A stretch of DNA of 64,000 bases from NCBI GenBank assembly GCA_002633025.1, contig NMRB01000840.1, forward strand, positions 103,654-167,653, given 5' to 3'. Below are positions 30,760 to 42,857 of the stretch, piece after piece (position 1 is the stretch's first letter; each line of letters begins with the position of its first letter). The DNA is from Notospermus geniculatus. Taxonomy: Eukaryota > Nemertea > Pilidiophora > Heteronemertea > Lineidae. The notes beneath the pieces are model-generated. The model was not told where the DNA came from, did not search any database, and saw nothing but the letters and a program-made list of their open reading frames with translations. Position numbers and translations under genes: made by a program.

Positions 30760-33539
30760 ACAATGGTTTATGACTTGCAAGTGACTTCACAGACATATTC
30801 TTATATTGCAGATGGTGGAAATGATGAGCCCGTTTACTGACAAGCTAAGACAGGCCTGTTCATCACTGAAATGGTATTTCCATGCCTGGACTTCTTCAGT
30901 TACCAACTTACCATTCCATTGTTCTAACATTGCAACAAGTCACTTAATACATGTCGTGAAGATCTTATCGGACATGCCAGATACAGAATATCACGAACAT
31001 TCTTTCAGTTGAAACAGCATATTCACCATACGAAAAAATGGAAACTGGAAAAAAGATTTACCTCCAGGAAGCACATTTTTTTCAGGAGCATTCTGCTTCC
31101 TGCAAATTTTGGTTTCGCAGAGCAATCTGTCCAGTGACCTGGTGAAATCATCTGGAGGATGAGAATATGAGTAGTGTCTACTCACTCTCATCCTCATTAT
31201 CTATTTTTTAGATAATAAACCTATATATACACAATGTATTTAAATATGCAAAAATTGACCATGCCGATGGTTATCTTTTTCAAGGTTTACAACTAGTCCT
31301 GTCCATTACAAGTAGAATAGATGACAACCAGCTTTAACAGTAACACTAGGCGAGGGGTACGAGTCCTTGCAATGCTAACCATCAGACACCAGTCAGTAGG
31401 GAAAGATTACATCACCACATACCAAGGCCCAAATTCTTCGATTCTAGCACTTGCAATCAGGCCAATGACATGACAGCTGATGAATTGTATCATACTTTAA
31501 TCAAGGAAAATGAGAGTTGTCTAGGCCTACCTAAAGATATGGGTTTTCAACAAGCACATGATTATCAGGAATGTCCGAAAAACATTCATCACACTGATAG
31601 GCCAAAGCATGTGAATACCTGCTGGAAAACCTTAGAAAATAAATCGAACAAAAACTCATTTTACAATACAATCTAAGTAGGCCCAGCAGGGAAGTCTTTG
31701 ATATGCCACGTGTGCACTAGTGTCAAGGTGTACATGTTCTCCTTTCTGCTTTTGTGAACATGATAATCATACTGGCACACAATTGGTGCATGGGCGTTAA
31801 GGCACAAAAGAAATTCTTATTGAATTGCCCAAACCCATCACAAAGATTGCCCAATAGTTCAGTATTCCTTAAAGGCCTAGTCCATCCTCCCACCCCACTT
31901 CACTTTTCAGCAAGTCAAGCCATGACTTGTTCAAAAAAATATATCCGGTACCATGGGGAATGCTGACTGGTTACTTGAAAACAAATGAGATCGAGTGTGT
32001 TCAGATATTTGTAAAATTTGTAATGATTTTTAGTTAGACATATCAAGTAGAACCTTTAACAGAAAAAACTTCTTATTCTATAAGAACTTGTCACGTTATT
32101 GGTGCCAGTTCAGCCTGATTTGAGCTGTCATACTTCCAAACTTCCTGATTGTTTCTTTGTTAACTCTTAGAGTGCACTTGTAAAAACAGTAGACTTCATG
32201 CAGTGATGTACTTTCAAAATTTTTTGTCATAACTTCGAACTTGTCCAAATATATTCAACACTTTTTCATGCCAAGAATGGGCTCACCAAGTGAAATAAAA
32301 CATACATATATATCCATATTGGTTGAGGAATACATGTATACCAAAGGTCACAAAACTGGGACAAATAAAAAATGTAGCTTACATGTATATCTAATGCCAG
32401 TGCATCTGAACTGGTAAATGGTGTAAAGACATTTCTTGACAATATGTTCATAAAAAAATTGTCTCTCACAAGATGTAATGTCAGAAGTTTCATTCAAAAG
32501 ATCTTGTGCATGAAGAACTAATGGGGGTACCGGACGAAGCATAAAAGGTGCCATGCGACCAAGAAAAGGTAAATGCTGGGGGGTTGAAAAAGATCACCGT
32601 CTGGAAGTGTGTACATGTAGCAAACTTTTATTGTTGTATTTATTAAGTCTTTTATGTGTCGAGGTAATGTGTAGTTTTTCCAATGAAGTAAATTCTATGT
32701 ACTTTTCTGATATACAATCCGGTTGTTGGTTAGTTGCTCCACCTCCTGATCCCCTTATGAAGAAACCAGCAACCTTTCTACGCACCTCAACAGAGATCAC
32801 TGTGGTATAATCAGGAGTGGATTCAAACAGAAGACAAGGAATCGGTTTCTTTTATTTCTCTTCTACACAATCCAGCAACACATGCCATGGAATGTTAGTT
32901 GATAAATTCGCGTCTACACCACGTGTTGATGGGGCTGAATATTGAGTCACATAGAGTTCATGTCGGGTTTAGCGGGGTGTCTGGGGTAAATATCTCCAGG
33001 GGATTTACCAACAAAAAAATGCAAAAGGAACCTGGTGGAAAATTCTATCATCCCCCCGGATTTCAGGTGATGTTCTCATGCAATTAGTGGACATTATTTT
33101 GAGAATTAGCAAAACGGAAGTTCTACAACAGGAAATAATGCTGCACTTCCCTCAGAAATTCCAACTGACAACTGATCATGCAAGATGTAGACATGATCAG
33201 TGGAGAAGTGCACACTGACCTAGTTAATGAGACCACACAGATTAAGATTAAAAAGAAAAAGATGGAGGAAGAAATGTTACTTCTTTTATCATTTATGATA
33301 CTGTGTTTTGTATAAAAACATCCAGTTTAAATGTGCCCTACATTTACATTCTACATAAATGTATGTACAAGACATTCGGTGAACATTAATTGTGACATCT
33401 ACCAGTGAGTATAAGATGCAGGAACTGAGAAAATGCATGTCGTTTTCCTAATTTTGCAATGCTTATGCAGGAGCAAGGACGGATAAGATCAACAGATGTT
33501 CTGGGAGGTGCTGTACATTGATTGAATATTCAATGGCTG
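30760..33539. other. Unique DNA between duplicated segments; no gene recognised
   Basis: Together with the MITE at 33540-33651 this separates copies A and B. ORFs (30806-31012 plus, 31470-31676 plus, 32266-32493 minus, 32553-32810 plus) show no domains. Hairpins at 31155-31216 and a perfect 10-bp stem at 33171-33201 (ACTGATCATG / CATGATCAGT) are the only structures I noticed. Confidence 0.5.
31155..31219 (+). other. Two abutting hairpins followed by AATAAA
   Basis: GAGGATGAGA..TGAGTAG (31155-31174) pairs with CTACTCA.TCTCATCCTC (31178-31195) across a 3-nt loop. Directly adjacent, ATTATCTA (31196-31203) pairs with TAGATAAT (31209-31216). AATAAA overlaps the end at 31214-31219. This could be a 3'-end structure, but no gene ends here. 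Confidence 0.4.
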
Positions 33540-33651
33540 GTATTCATAAAAGCTAGCATGTGCTTTTACTTAAGGTTTTGTGGTACATTAATACATTGGA
33601 CCTTGCTGTACAAATCTCAAGTAAAAGCATTAGCTACGTTTTATAAATAAC
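33540..33651. mobile_element. Palindromic MITE, CTTTTACTT / TTCATAAA family, copy 1
   Basis: TATTCATAAAAGCTAGCATG at 33541 leads into TGCTTTTACTT and mirrors AAGTAAAAGCATTAGC..TTATAAATA ending near 33651. The centre carries GCTGTACAAATCT, a phrase also present in the copies near 46.5 and 60.4 kb. It is degenerate at the ends compared with those copies. Confidence 0.65.
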
Positions 33652-33846
33652 AGCAGGCCCACTGATCTTATCATTCACATCAATTCGACACTCAGGAACA
33701 AGATTTGTTAAGTAATTCATATGATGATTACATCCCAACATGATGTATTGTGCACACATTCCACATTCACATACACAGTGCTCTTTCTCCAGTTGCAAAA
33801 GAATCGAATACAAATTCACTTAATAGACCACAACATTCATGAGAAA

Positions 33847-36800
33847 CCCCCCCCCCCCGGCCGCGCCGGCCCTGAATGTTAATAAAATGCGACTAACGTT
33901 TTCAACGGTGGAAAGCGCTAGGCAGCGGCACATCATGCAATAGAATGCACGGAGAGATATTTTGAGAGTACCGAACCCGTGTCATGATAGGAACTTCAAC
34001 TCTATACGTGGGAGAAAATCACTTTAAAGATATACTCCAAGAAGGGAGAGCAATTCGCTGATGGAAATGTCACCAGCGGAATGATCCCACCGAAAAGACT
34101 AATTGGGTGAAACCGTGCAGCAATTTGTTGATGAGCCACTAATGGTCCCAATGCAAACACTTAGTAATTGAGATTATGGATCCCTGTTGAGTAGTTTTCG
34201 TGACAGGGGAATACGAACGACGATCACAATTATTCTGGGTCATGCGTGCCCCGGTAGGGGGCAGTCTAACCTCGTCCCAAAGTGTAGCCGCGCACTTCGC
34301 CTGCATCGTGATTTCAGGTCACTTCACTCGGCCCCAACTGCCTCCCTGAGATAAGATGGCGGAGATGTTTTGAGTGGGTACACTTCATGTTGATATCGAC
34401 ATTCCCTCTGCCAGTCGAGACCCACTTTTAATAGCGATCTCGAAAGTCCCTTGTCTCCATATCGAAACATTGGATATGTTTAGGTCATGCAAAGGAAATG
34501 CCGAGAACATGGCACCCGGGAAGTAGCCTACCATTCCCCGGAAATCATACCATCTTGGTAATTCCGGCCTTTGTGGTACCAATGTGTAGTTATTGCTCGT
34601 TGTTAGGTCGGTCCAACTACCCGGTAACTACGCGATGATGACCGTTGGAATATCGTTGTCTGCGGTAATAGCAGAGTAACTCTGTGGTCAATCCCACAAA
34701 TGCAGCCCAAACATGGCTGAAAGTCTCTGACGACCATGCACCAGAAATTTCCCAGGTCGATTCCCCCTTTAAGTATAGTTACCGATGAGTCATGCGGAAC
34801 TGATGTACAAACAGCCTACCTGGGAAAACAGGTAGACGATCACTGGCACTTCAATGTACCCAAAGGCAAGGTTCAGCAAACACTTCCCCGAACTAAAAGA
34901 AATGTTGCTTTCCAAAATGTTTGTAGTACTTGCTTAAATTTACAGGTGTCTTTGGAACAGTCACCCGGTCACAAAAAACCACCACTTGCATGTTATGAGG
35001 ACGAGGTTGAGCGGGAATCCCCCACTGCCGCGTCTGCTGCTGGCAGTAATCAAAGGACCAATCAGAGCGCATTTTAACGCGACCAATCACAGCGTTCCGT
35101 TACAATCGTTACATTTCCAGCTAATAGAGGGCGTGTCACCACACCAAAAACTCGGCCTAATCGACGATGTCAGGCTAGCTGTGGCTGAACCACTAATAGC
35201 AAGCGCCAAGGTCGCAGCGGAATGAAAATTTCTGGCGCTGTCAGACAATATGTATGCCCCAATTTGTATACATGTACATATAATAGGTGCAATGGATTTT
35301 ATACATTAGAAGCAACGTGACATGAAACCCCCGATAAATCTATGATGCTGCTAATGACAAATGATGATAAAAGCGGTCAGCGTAGATAGATATCGTTTTA
35401 CGTAAACGGTGTACAGTATGATGGATGTAAGGACTTCTATGTATGTAGGCCAACATACATCTTCAGCCAACAAGTCTATCCGTCATAAACAGATACAACC
35501 CCGAGTCAGCTTATCAAGGGGCCAGTGATATTGTAAGTACAGTGTAGATGACAAGGGAGTAAGAAATAAAAGTGAAAAATAACAAGTGGGAAATTTTGGC
35601 ATTTTGTGCGGGTTTTTCAATTTCCCAAATTGGGCTAAAATTTGTTCCCATTTTGAGAAATATCGCCCGAAAAATCAGACAAAATGCCGTGTCATTTTTA
35701 AAAAAATTCTCAAAATGGGAAAAAATTCTATCCCATTTGAGAAATTGACAAATTCGCGCAAAATGCCAAAATTTCCCACTTCTTATTTTCCACTTTTATT
35801 TCTTACTCCCTTTGCCATAATTGGTGAAGAAGTAGGAGGAAACCGCAGCTGCATCCGCAAGGGAAAATCCAACTCAAGAGTTTTTTTCCATTGTTTCAAG
35901 GAGAACTGTGGTGAGTAAGTACTGAAATGAAGCTGAGACAGGCCCTTACGTAATGCACCAACGGGTTTGCTTTCCTGCCAGCAGCAGCAATGGAGATATT
36001 GCATGGATTTCAAGAAACTTTGTCTGTCGAAGCATATAACGGAGGTAACAGTACCTGAGGCATGTAGTTTCATCTGCAGCATGGCGAATATCAGATCGCT
36101 TATTCGGTGCATGCTCAACGCCATCCTAGACACTCAGATACTTGATGAAGGCAATGTCGACAAACGATTCGGAAAAAATGTGACATGAAGTAGAAATATG
36201 ACCTTCTCTTGGAGAAAAGGAGGAAATATGACCTTTTCGCAGTGCACCTCGCGAGTCCTACAAAGCAAATTAGATGTCACAGGTGTTATTTTTCTCATGA
36301 TTTTTTCTGTAAGACAAGGAAGCACTGACATGGCTAGGATCTTCCAAGAAGGAGATTTCCTCTTGCTGTCGTACAATATGGTATGGGATCTTCAGATGAG
36401 AAGGGGGAAGTGACCTAACCTGCTGAAGGACACCTTATGGCAAATGCTTTACGAGGCCTCGTTTCATTTCAAGCTCCAGGCTTCAATATTGCAATGGATT
36501 ATCGCCGCAGCCGTAAAAACTTGAATGTTGACCTAGACTCTGCCTCCAGGATGCCACACTTGGCCTCAGTTGCTGTTTTTTGCAATGCTTTGAATGCCTT
36601 CCTGAGAAACCAACGTAGTTGAGTCCAGGAAGTGTAGTCAAAATCCCAATTCTCTCAAGCTTTAGTCACTCCCATTAACCAACAACATTCCTTTTGGTGA
36701 AATACGTTGCGATTTTCATACGAGACTGCTGGGGCAGGATTTATTCCTTGGTGTAGTGATTTACCCCCAGTCCAAAGCCTTACGCAGACGAACTATTGGT

Positions 36801-37534
36801 ATGCACGCAATGTATCTCATAAGTGACATCACATCACAGATAAGTTTTTTTACAGGTGGGAATGAAACCACAACAGGATAAGCCAATAACTCAACTACGT
36901 GCACAATATTTTGACGAAATGAGAAAAACCTGAGGAGGATTTGTTGACACGCCCTCAGTTACTGGCAACATTTTCCAATTATTCTCATCATCAACTGATT
37001 TCTTTTTTTCCGTTTCTAATATCCTGGATGCATATTTCATGCTTTACTCATGCTAAGTGTCATTAAGCGTGTACACCCAGCAGTGGTAATGACATTTAAT
37101 GCTGGGGGACTGGTTATTGCGCTGAATGTGATTTACAGTGCCACGTGACCCTATTATACAAGATTTAATCTTCCTCCGTTGTCAACTGCCATGTGGAAAT
37201 GCCATACTCTATTTCTTCAACATGAGGAGGCACAGTAGAGGTCCGTGAATGATTTCGATGATTTCGTTACCAGGACGACGTGGATTCGTCTGATGCCGTC
37301 CGTTTCGTTCTGCCCCTGGCGACGGCATCAGGAACCAATATGGGTCCGTTCTCCGGTCGCAATGTCACCACTGTCCAGTGCAAGAACGTGGGAACCAATC
37401 AGAACACCTGTTACTCACTCGGAGTAGAATGATTGGCTGATGGGAAAGGCTATTGTTAGGGTTAACCTTAACACAGAGGATACACGTCCACGATTTGGCA
37501 CTCGACGGGCCTCATGTTACCGAGGATCACCGTC
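33847..37534. repeat. 3.7-kb duplicated segment, copy B
   Basis: Second copy of the segment at 27037-30759, in direct orientation. It has the same poly-C/GGCCGCGCCGGCC start and the same GAGGATCACCGTC end, and then the flanks diverge. It is about 35 bases shorter through scattered indels, for example a deletion near 35142 relative to 28328-28372. It carries the same MITE (35553-35812). No protein domain is recognised in it. Confidence 0.85.
35553..35812. mobile_element. Palindromic MITE, AAGGGAGTAAGAAATAAAAG family, copy 2
   Basis: About 260 bp, the counterpart of 28764-29006. It keeps a central stretch (ATTTTGAGAAATATCGCCC) that copy 1 has lost, so copy B preserves the more complete element. 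Confidence 0.8.
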
Positions 37535-39821
37535 GGTATGCCTCCAAAGTGATCATGTACATGTAAGCCAACCACTGATTGGCTGGCTAGTCAATTGGCG
37601 ACAATTCAAACACGCACTAGTGACGCCTATTGGTCATCTCTTGAGCATCACGTGAAACGAAGCAGATTCGGTGCCCGGGTAATATGGGGAGCGGTTCGAG
37701 ACTGTGGTGGTGGTGGGGTGGGGTGGGGTGGGGTGGGGATAATGGTCTCCTGGAGAAAAGAGTAGGCCTACAAGGGACAAAAGGCATACACATGTATACA
37801 TGCACGTATGTAAATAAAATTTAACACTACGGTTATGGAAAACGCCTTCTTAAAAGCTGCGTACAAGGAAGGCAGTTGATCGCGTGACCGCAGCTGCATC
37901 CTCTCTTAATCTGTATAGTATCTATATTTTGAAATCTGACGACTGATGAACCAGGAGAAAAAGTCGTCTGCCATCATGGCCGAGACATATTATCCCCTGT
38001 AGTAAACAATATGTTTATGATGTGTTGCTTGCTAGACGTTTATGAGCGAAATTTGAGCGTCTTTTTCGAAGAAACGTCTGACGGTCTATCTCAACTAAGG
38101 CATTTTGATACGGCTTACTAACATTTTATACATCTCATCTCATTGCAAGGAAAGTCTATACATGGGGTAGTATTCATAAAGGAATGCTTTAATCCGCTTT
38201 ACACCGAGATGGCCAGTAAAGTGAACTTAGATTCTGGGTACTTAGATTCCTGTCACACCGGCTCTTAACCTTCCACTATTGATTGTGTTGGAGTGTCATG
38301 CTACTTGGCTAATACCCAGACTCCCAGCTGCAATTCTATTGATTACTTTACGATTATCGGATCTAACCTCTTAATAAATCATCATCGGATGCTATTTCTG
38401 TCAGCCATCGACCAAAAGTAGAATTTTGTCGGTTAGTTCGACGGAGGGAATGAAGGTATTGAGGCACGGTTCACAAGTGGGGGTTCAATCAATTATAAGT
38501 GTCAAGTTTGTTTCCTATGTTCTGTTTAGGGTTGGCAAGGGAAACGGCAAAATATTTATGTCAACTGGTGCTCGCGTTTGATGCCCGGCGTTCGATGAAG
38601 TTCAGGTGACCTTCAAGGCAGGGGCCTACACGAACAGCCTACGACTTCCAGCTACAAGGGCCTAAGCTAGGCTAGGCCCTTGCTATTTCAATAGCAGCCA
38701 AATTCAAGACAAATTTCTCTATTCTTTGGCAGTTCTGTGATAACTGAACAAACACGTCCCCGTTTTCTTCAATGCAGGTCTTACAGTACACAAAACATGC
38801 ACTTTTTTTCCAGATTTTAGGGCAGTTTTCAACCAAGACGTATGCATGGATATTTGTGTTGCTACATTTAGATTTGCACTTTCTAATTTCGTCCGACCCT
38901 AGTAAGTCGGCTAGCTTCTATAACCACAAGAAAAATACCAACCATATGTTAGTCTGGAATGCTAGGTATATTTAGCTGTAGAATGTACAAGCTACCTATT
39001 GCTAATGCCCAGGGCTAGCCCGACTTATCTGTGGCTCTTTGAACGCATTAACAGTGGTGCCTATGCTACAGATGCCGACATCAAAATCTATGAAGTTAAA
39101 ACTTAAAGGTCCAGTACGTCAGGATGACTGTTCAATGATATTAGCAATAACTCGTCATAGATTTGCCATATATATATGATGAAAGTTTAGTGATCATCTA
39201 CCTCTATTCCTGGGCAGGGTGTCCCCGTTTCTCGGTTCCCCCCTCATTTTATGGGGAATGCTTAGAAATGAAAATGAGAGATTTCTTTGCGTTCCCCTGC
39301 TGAAAAGTCATGTTCACTCTCTAACTGTCTTTTTTATGAAACACTGAGATATGAGCAACACTAGGAAACGCTACACCGGAACACAAATGAAAGAGTTAAT
39401 GTCGTGCATACATTAAAGTACATACAAGACATAAAGATGAACTAAAAACCCAATTGATAGACTTGTATAATCTGTCGCAATATCTTCTTGAAAGAAAACA
39501 TCCACTCCTCAAGAGAATCGATATTTGAATAACAAAGGCCTGTCTGGTGCATGATGGGCTGTGCCGGCTGGTGGTGTTATTCAGGTGGGATGATCGATGC
39601 ACTAGCTTATCATGTGTAAATACGCCTCATCTTCAAGCTGTTCTCGGTCTTCGCTGTATAAAGCCTACTGACGAAAAGTAAGTCATCTGTTTCCTGTTGT
39701 GTAGTCCTAATCGTGCCAACCGTCAACACGGTTTTGCCCCCCCCCCCAACCCAACCCATTGCCCGGTTCTCCTTTACTCCCAGTCCCGATCTTCCCCAAT
39801 TCAAACACAGCGCTGCGGCAT
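37535..39821. other. No gene recognised
   Basis: Intergenic sequence. It includes the G-run array at 37715-37738 and two neighbouring hairpins: CAAGGGCCTA/TAGGCCCTTG at 38655-38682 and GCTATT/AATAGC at about 38682-38695. Short ORFs have no recognisable domains. A C homopolymer lies at about 39728-39738. Confidence 0.5.
37715..37738 (+). other. G-quadruplex candidate, five GGGG runs with one-base loops
   Basis: Runs of GGGG at 37715, 37720, 37725, 37730 and 37735 are each separated by a single T, preceded by GGTGGTGG. One-nucleotide loops favour a very stable parallel quadruplex. It lies about 180 bp past the end of duplicated segment B. Whether it acts as anything beyond a slippage-prone microsatellite is unknown. 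Confidence 0.7.
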
Positions 39822-39952
39822 GACAGATGCGTGACTTAATGACATCATCTGGTCACATCGCTCGCAGCGCCACCTATCACGGAATATGCGGCGAACAGAT
39901 GCGTGACTTCATGACGTCATCTGGTCACACTGCTCGCAGCGCCATCTATCAT
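39822..39952. repeat. Two tandem 72-bp units, each with a CRE-like site
   Basis: ACAGATGCGTGACTT..ATGAC.TCATCTGGTCACA recurs with a 72-bp offset and continues into GCTCGCAGCGCCA.CTATCA. The second unit holds the palindromic full CRE ATGACGTCAT (39911-39920) and the first holds TGACATCA (39840-39847). A regulatory role is inference. Confidence 0.65.
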
Positions 39953-42485
39953 GCAACACAATCAACGCTGGGATAAAGTCAGCGCCCAGCAAGTGAAGAG
40001 GACTTCGTGAAATATATTTAACTTCCAGAGATTCCTCACCTCCTGACCTTCAGATGTCTAACTTAGGATACAACGTACAAGCAACTTTGCACCGACTCAG
40101 CATGCCGTCCCAAGGAACGAATGAACTGCCTCTGATCAACTCCCTCCAGTGGTCGACCGAACCGGCATCACTTTCATCTCAAAGCTCACCTTCTCAAGCT
40201 CATCAAGGAATGTACGGCTAATTACCAATGGGCGGGTTATACCTTCCTTTGATCAACTGATATACGGCTTGTTTACTCTCGGCCTCTAATGGCATTTGCA
40301 CCATGGTTAAAGGATAACACGGCGACTTCTGCCATAGATCCTTTTCTTCTTGTTAACACTGGCATAAATGTAAGAATTGGAATCCTTTGATTCAAGGCAA
40401 GGCATTCCTGGCCATATCTATCAGTATGACAATCAAAGGGGTTGCCTTTGGTGCTTGGTTGCGGGCGCCGTCGTCAATACAATCTCATGAGACGGGAGTC
40501 GCTCCCGGACCTCCAAAATTGATACCAGCATCAGGTCCGTTCCCCTTGTAGCTATCGGAACAGCCAACAGAAAATACACGGGACTGGGTTTACGGACACG
40601 CTGTATGCGCCTGAAACAGAATCGCCATGCAATCTGATAATATCATCCTGAATCCATCTTATTGTCGCCCAACAACACTCATCAAGCCGTCAACCAGTAA
40701 TCGCATCTGTACATGTCCCGCAGCCAATCAGAGGCAATAGGAAACACACTAATAGGTTCAACATCAGATATGCGTGCTCTTCAAATTAGCAACATGATAT
40801 TGGGAATCTTCATCATTTCCCCGCCCGGTTTCCCCAGATGATTCCCTGACATCTGTCCTGATTTCCGGTCTTATCGTCCAATCAGAAGGGTACAATTATA
40901 TTTGCCCGGAATTGTTTCTGACGGACCAATCGCATTGCACACATCGTCAAGAACTAGATTTTTCAGAAAAGGAGTTCCCCGGAGTTACCTGCAGGCCCAC
41001 GCCCTGAGAAGCTACAAGAGGTTCAATGGTCCAAAATGATCATTTTAGTTTCCAACCGAAGTGCATATTATAAATTCCCACCACACATCATCTTGTTTGG
41101 GGTTTCATCATCATCTTACCCAGTCTTTCCCGATAAATCATAACATAATTTTAAAGAAAGAGTGGGAATCTGTACCTGCGTGCGACCGAGTCAAACGAAG
41201 CTTCAATCTGCCTCAGGTCGACATGGAAGTGCACATTAATGAACCCATTGATTTTACTACATGTACTTCTCAAAGCCCATTAAATGACAGTGCGACTGAT
41301 TCTGGCTAATTTAATTTACCCTCCAGACTACTCTGCAGTTAATTCTGCGGTTGATTCTGGTTCTGAGAAGTCTTCAAAAAGCAAAGGATTCTTGGAAGCC
41401 GAACCAAACCCGTCGTTTTAACCGTGCTCAGGAATTTTTGGAGACTTTAAGACCTTTGACTTCAGAAAGGTACAGATCAAGAGTATCAACCATTTCAAAC
41501 GTTTTTGCGTTCTGTGAAGTACGTTTCGAAGACGTACGAAAAGTAAGAGGCATGTTTCTCAACATGGCATAATACTGGATTGAACCGCAAGACAGCGAGC
41601 AAATGCGTTGGAATACGTTCAATATACTGTAGTCCCTTGCCTCGAAGAGACGCCACCATTTCATGATGTAGGTTTAGCATGCTAGTGGAGCATCGCTGTC
41701 ATTTGATAGGACCGACTGTCCACAACGTCTCACATACTGGATTTGCCAGTAGGGCAGTTGGGGGGGGGGGGTCGTTTTACAAGGCCTTTTGTGTAGTCGA
41801 CAGGTTGTTTCGTCCGAACATCATTTCATCGGTCACAAGGACAATGGCGAGTCGCTTGTGGTCCATTGTGAATGCATTCAACCGGAATGACGACAGAGTA
41901 GTGGGTCCATTGTTCGCCGTTGTCTGCTTTGGGCATAAAACAGCTTTAACCACGCCTCATGCGTAATTCTTGCCTAACTGGGCCTAGTTGAGTATACAAG
42001 TCGACAACAAAATCAAGCCATGTATTTGAAGCAAGGAAATATAGTATGTATATATGAGCGTATGACACAACGACGCTTATACACCATGCATACGGTAAAC
42101 TAACTGTGCATGAGAACATGAAAAACCAGCCCAGGATCAAAGGCAGAATCCCGTCCTCTCACTGTCTCTCTATACATTCTTCTAATCCAGTTATGATCTG
42201 TAACATGATTCTCACCATGCCAGTGTCATTACAAGTAATTACCTTAGTACAACGTTACTTAAGCCTTCCCGGGTTTTATCGAGTAATCCATATCTCGTCT
42301 TCATATACATGATAGATATACGAGGCACAGAACTGATACAGCACTGGCCAAAAGTAATCTCCCTTGAGATGCGCTATTACTCTTTGTCATACTTGATAGT
42401 TCTACCTTCAAACCATTCTTGAAATTTTTGTTCACTTAGCGACAAGGTAGACATTTCTTCATCCTCCGACAGCAGGAGCCTTTAC
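39953..42485. other. No gene recognised
   Basis: Intergenic sequence. CCAAT boxes lie at 40724-40728, 40878-40882 and 40926-40930, and TATAAA at 41069-41074. This is a promoter-like order on the plus strand, but the ORF that follows (41061-41309) has no recognisable domain. ORFs around 41.35-41.97 kb overlap on both strands. A G homopolymer lies at 41761-41771. Confidence 0.45.
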
Positions 42486-42519
42486 CTCGCTCCTCTTATC
42501 CACTCACAAGAGGAGCGAG
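42486..42519. other. Perfect 12-bp stem-loop
   Basis: CTCGCTCCTCTT (42486-42497) pairs perfectly with AAGAGGAGCGAG (42508-42519) across a 10-nt loop. No flanking T-run or poly(A) signal gives it a function. Confidence 0.5.
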
Positions 42520-42602
42520 ATCAAATCCCTGCAACGGGAGGATGACTTGTCATTTGCTTATGCCTTAATGTTTAAAAAGCTAACTTCGGACTTGTCAGCG
42601 AA

Positions 42603-42857
42603 ATAGACCCTTTCGAGGAAAATGGCGCCCGTTTGTTTACAAATTCTTACGGCCTAATTTCTCTCAACACTTCGGTTTCTGGATCTAAATGCACATTTCA
42701 CTCCCATGAACATAGCAGTGCATGTACCAGACAATTGGTGTGAATATTTTAGCTAATTTTGGAGATGGAACTTTGCCAAAAGTACACGTGTTTGCAAAAA
42801 AAGCCGAAACAAACGCCATATAACAATAGGGCGGCCATTTTCCTCGAAACCGTCTAT
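42603..42857. mobile_element. 255-bp element with about 27-bp terminal inverted repeats
   Basis: TTTCGAGGAAAATGGCGCCC, ending at 42630, is mirrored by GGGCGGCCATTTTCCTCGAAA starting at 42829, with outer TAGAC..GTCTA matches. The interior is non-coding and contains repeated CAATTGG/AATTTTGG-like words. It is probably a MITE. Confidence 0.65.

Noticed and set aside
31155-31195. microRNA precursor
   Set aside because: The stem is only about 18 bp with a 3-nt loop and the flanks do not extend the pairing.
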